A stretch of DNA of 5,550 nucleotides from Dehalococcoidales bacterium. Its GTDB lineage: Bacteria > Chloroflexota > Dehalococcoidia > Dehalococcoidales > UBA5627. The stretch lies in NCBI GenBank assembly GCA_012520835.1, contig JAAYNN010000065.1, positions 1 to 5,550 on the forward strand. The letters are read 5' to 3'. The number at the start of each line of letters is the position of its first letter. The first letter of the stretch is position 1. Position numbers and translations under genes: made by a program. The notes beneath the pieces are model-generated. The model saw only the letters and a program-made list of their open reading frames with translations, was not told where the DNA came from and made no database searches. Shown piece by piece: positions 5,322 to 5,550 of this stretch.

Positions 5322-5550
5322 TTATTGTATGAAATCGCGGTAGTCGTTTCCGGAAACTTCTTCTTCTCTCGGTTTGTTTCTGGTTTCGATATCCTTATTG
5401 ATTGCCGGTATTTCCTCCGGCGGCAGATTTGAATATTCAACCCATTGTTTATAAAGTTTTCTCAATTTTCTTTCAGGGCCGATGTTTCCCTTTATACTTT
5501 CAATAACCGGTTTGGCTACCTGTTGAATCCTTGCCCTGGCTTCCCCTCCA
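5322..5550 (-). CDS. 3' end of unrecognised protein gene (N-terminus outside window)
   Basis: The minus-strand frame read from 5549 stays open to a TAA at 5324-5322, giving 75 visible residues. The peptide looks genuinely coding: basic and helical at first (ARARIQQVAKPVIESI, then GPERKLRKLYKQWVEY), then NLPPEEIPAI, and a highly charged tail (KPREEEVSGNDYRDFIQ). No transmembrane segment, metal motif or enzyme signature is visible. I do not recognise the family. A shorter ORF in another frame (5234-5440) overlaps it but looks like its shadow. A hairpin with a U-rich tail lies 55 bases past the stop, as expected for a gene end. The space between this stop and the apbE terminator (5153-5233) shows nothing further. 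Confidence 0.6.
   Translation of the reverse strand, partial: GGEARARIQQVAKPVIESIKGNIGPERKLRKLYKQWVEYSNLPPEEIPAINKDIETRNKPREEEVSGNDYRDFIQ

Noticed and set aside
5234..5440. 68-codon minus-strand ORF at the right edge
   Set aside because: It overlaps, in another frame, the more protein-like open frame that runs off the window, and it covers that gene's probable terminator.
1..5550. CRISPR array, tRNA, rRNA, insertion sequence or phage genes
   Set aside because: I found no regular spaced repeats, cloverleaf, transposase motif, terminal inverted repeats or structural phage genes.

Overview
The window is an anaerobe-like bacterial segment of low to moderate GC by eye, dominated by the early and late steps of molybdenum (or tungsten) cofactor synthesis. 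Four cofactor genes lie in two convergent pairs: moaA-moaC on the plus strand and moaB-moeA on the minus strand. An apbE-type FMN transferase gene with a twin-arginine signal follows. No single gene fixes the taxon. The protein style and the riboswitch-controlled moaA would suit a strict anaerobe such as a Dehalococcoidia-type Chloroflexota or a clostridial Firmicute, but this is a weak inference.

Layout: 1-246 is the 3' end of an unrecognised plus-strand gene. 247-681 holds no convincing gene but is rich in regulation. It contains a 10-bp direct repeat, a near-consensus sigma-70-type promoter (406-434), a Moco/Tuco-type riboswitch aptamer (about 473-580), and an expression platform with an antiterminator (575-609) that is mutually exclusive with an intrinsic terminator (602-630). 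moaA (682-1665) and moaC (1688-2164) follow as an operon. moeA (2180-3385) and moaB (3388-3891) read the opposite way as a tightly coupled operon, from a promoter at 3921-3949. A divergent promoter at 3985-4013 drives apbE (4067-5080), which ends in a strong hairpin terminator (5110-5152). The right edge (5322-5550) is the 3' end of an unrecognised minus-strand gene, with its own likely terminator at 5234-5266.

How they work together: MoaA and MoaC convert GTP to cyclic pyranopterin monophosphate. MoaB is predicted to adenylylate molybdopterin, and MoeA to insert the metal. MoaD, MoaE, MoeB, MobA and the transporter genes are not in the window. The best signal is the moaA leader: the ligand-closing stem P1, the antiterminator and the terminator compete for the same G-run and C-runs, which predicts that cofactor binding switches moaAC off by transcription termination. 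The aptamer looks short where the P3 arm of classical Moco RNAs sits, and MoeA departs from consensus at several metal/substrate-pocket motifs. Both hint, without proving it, at a tungsten-biased system.
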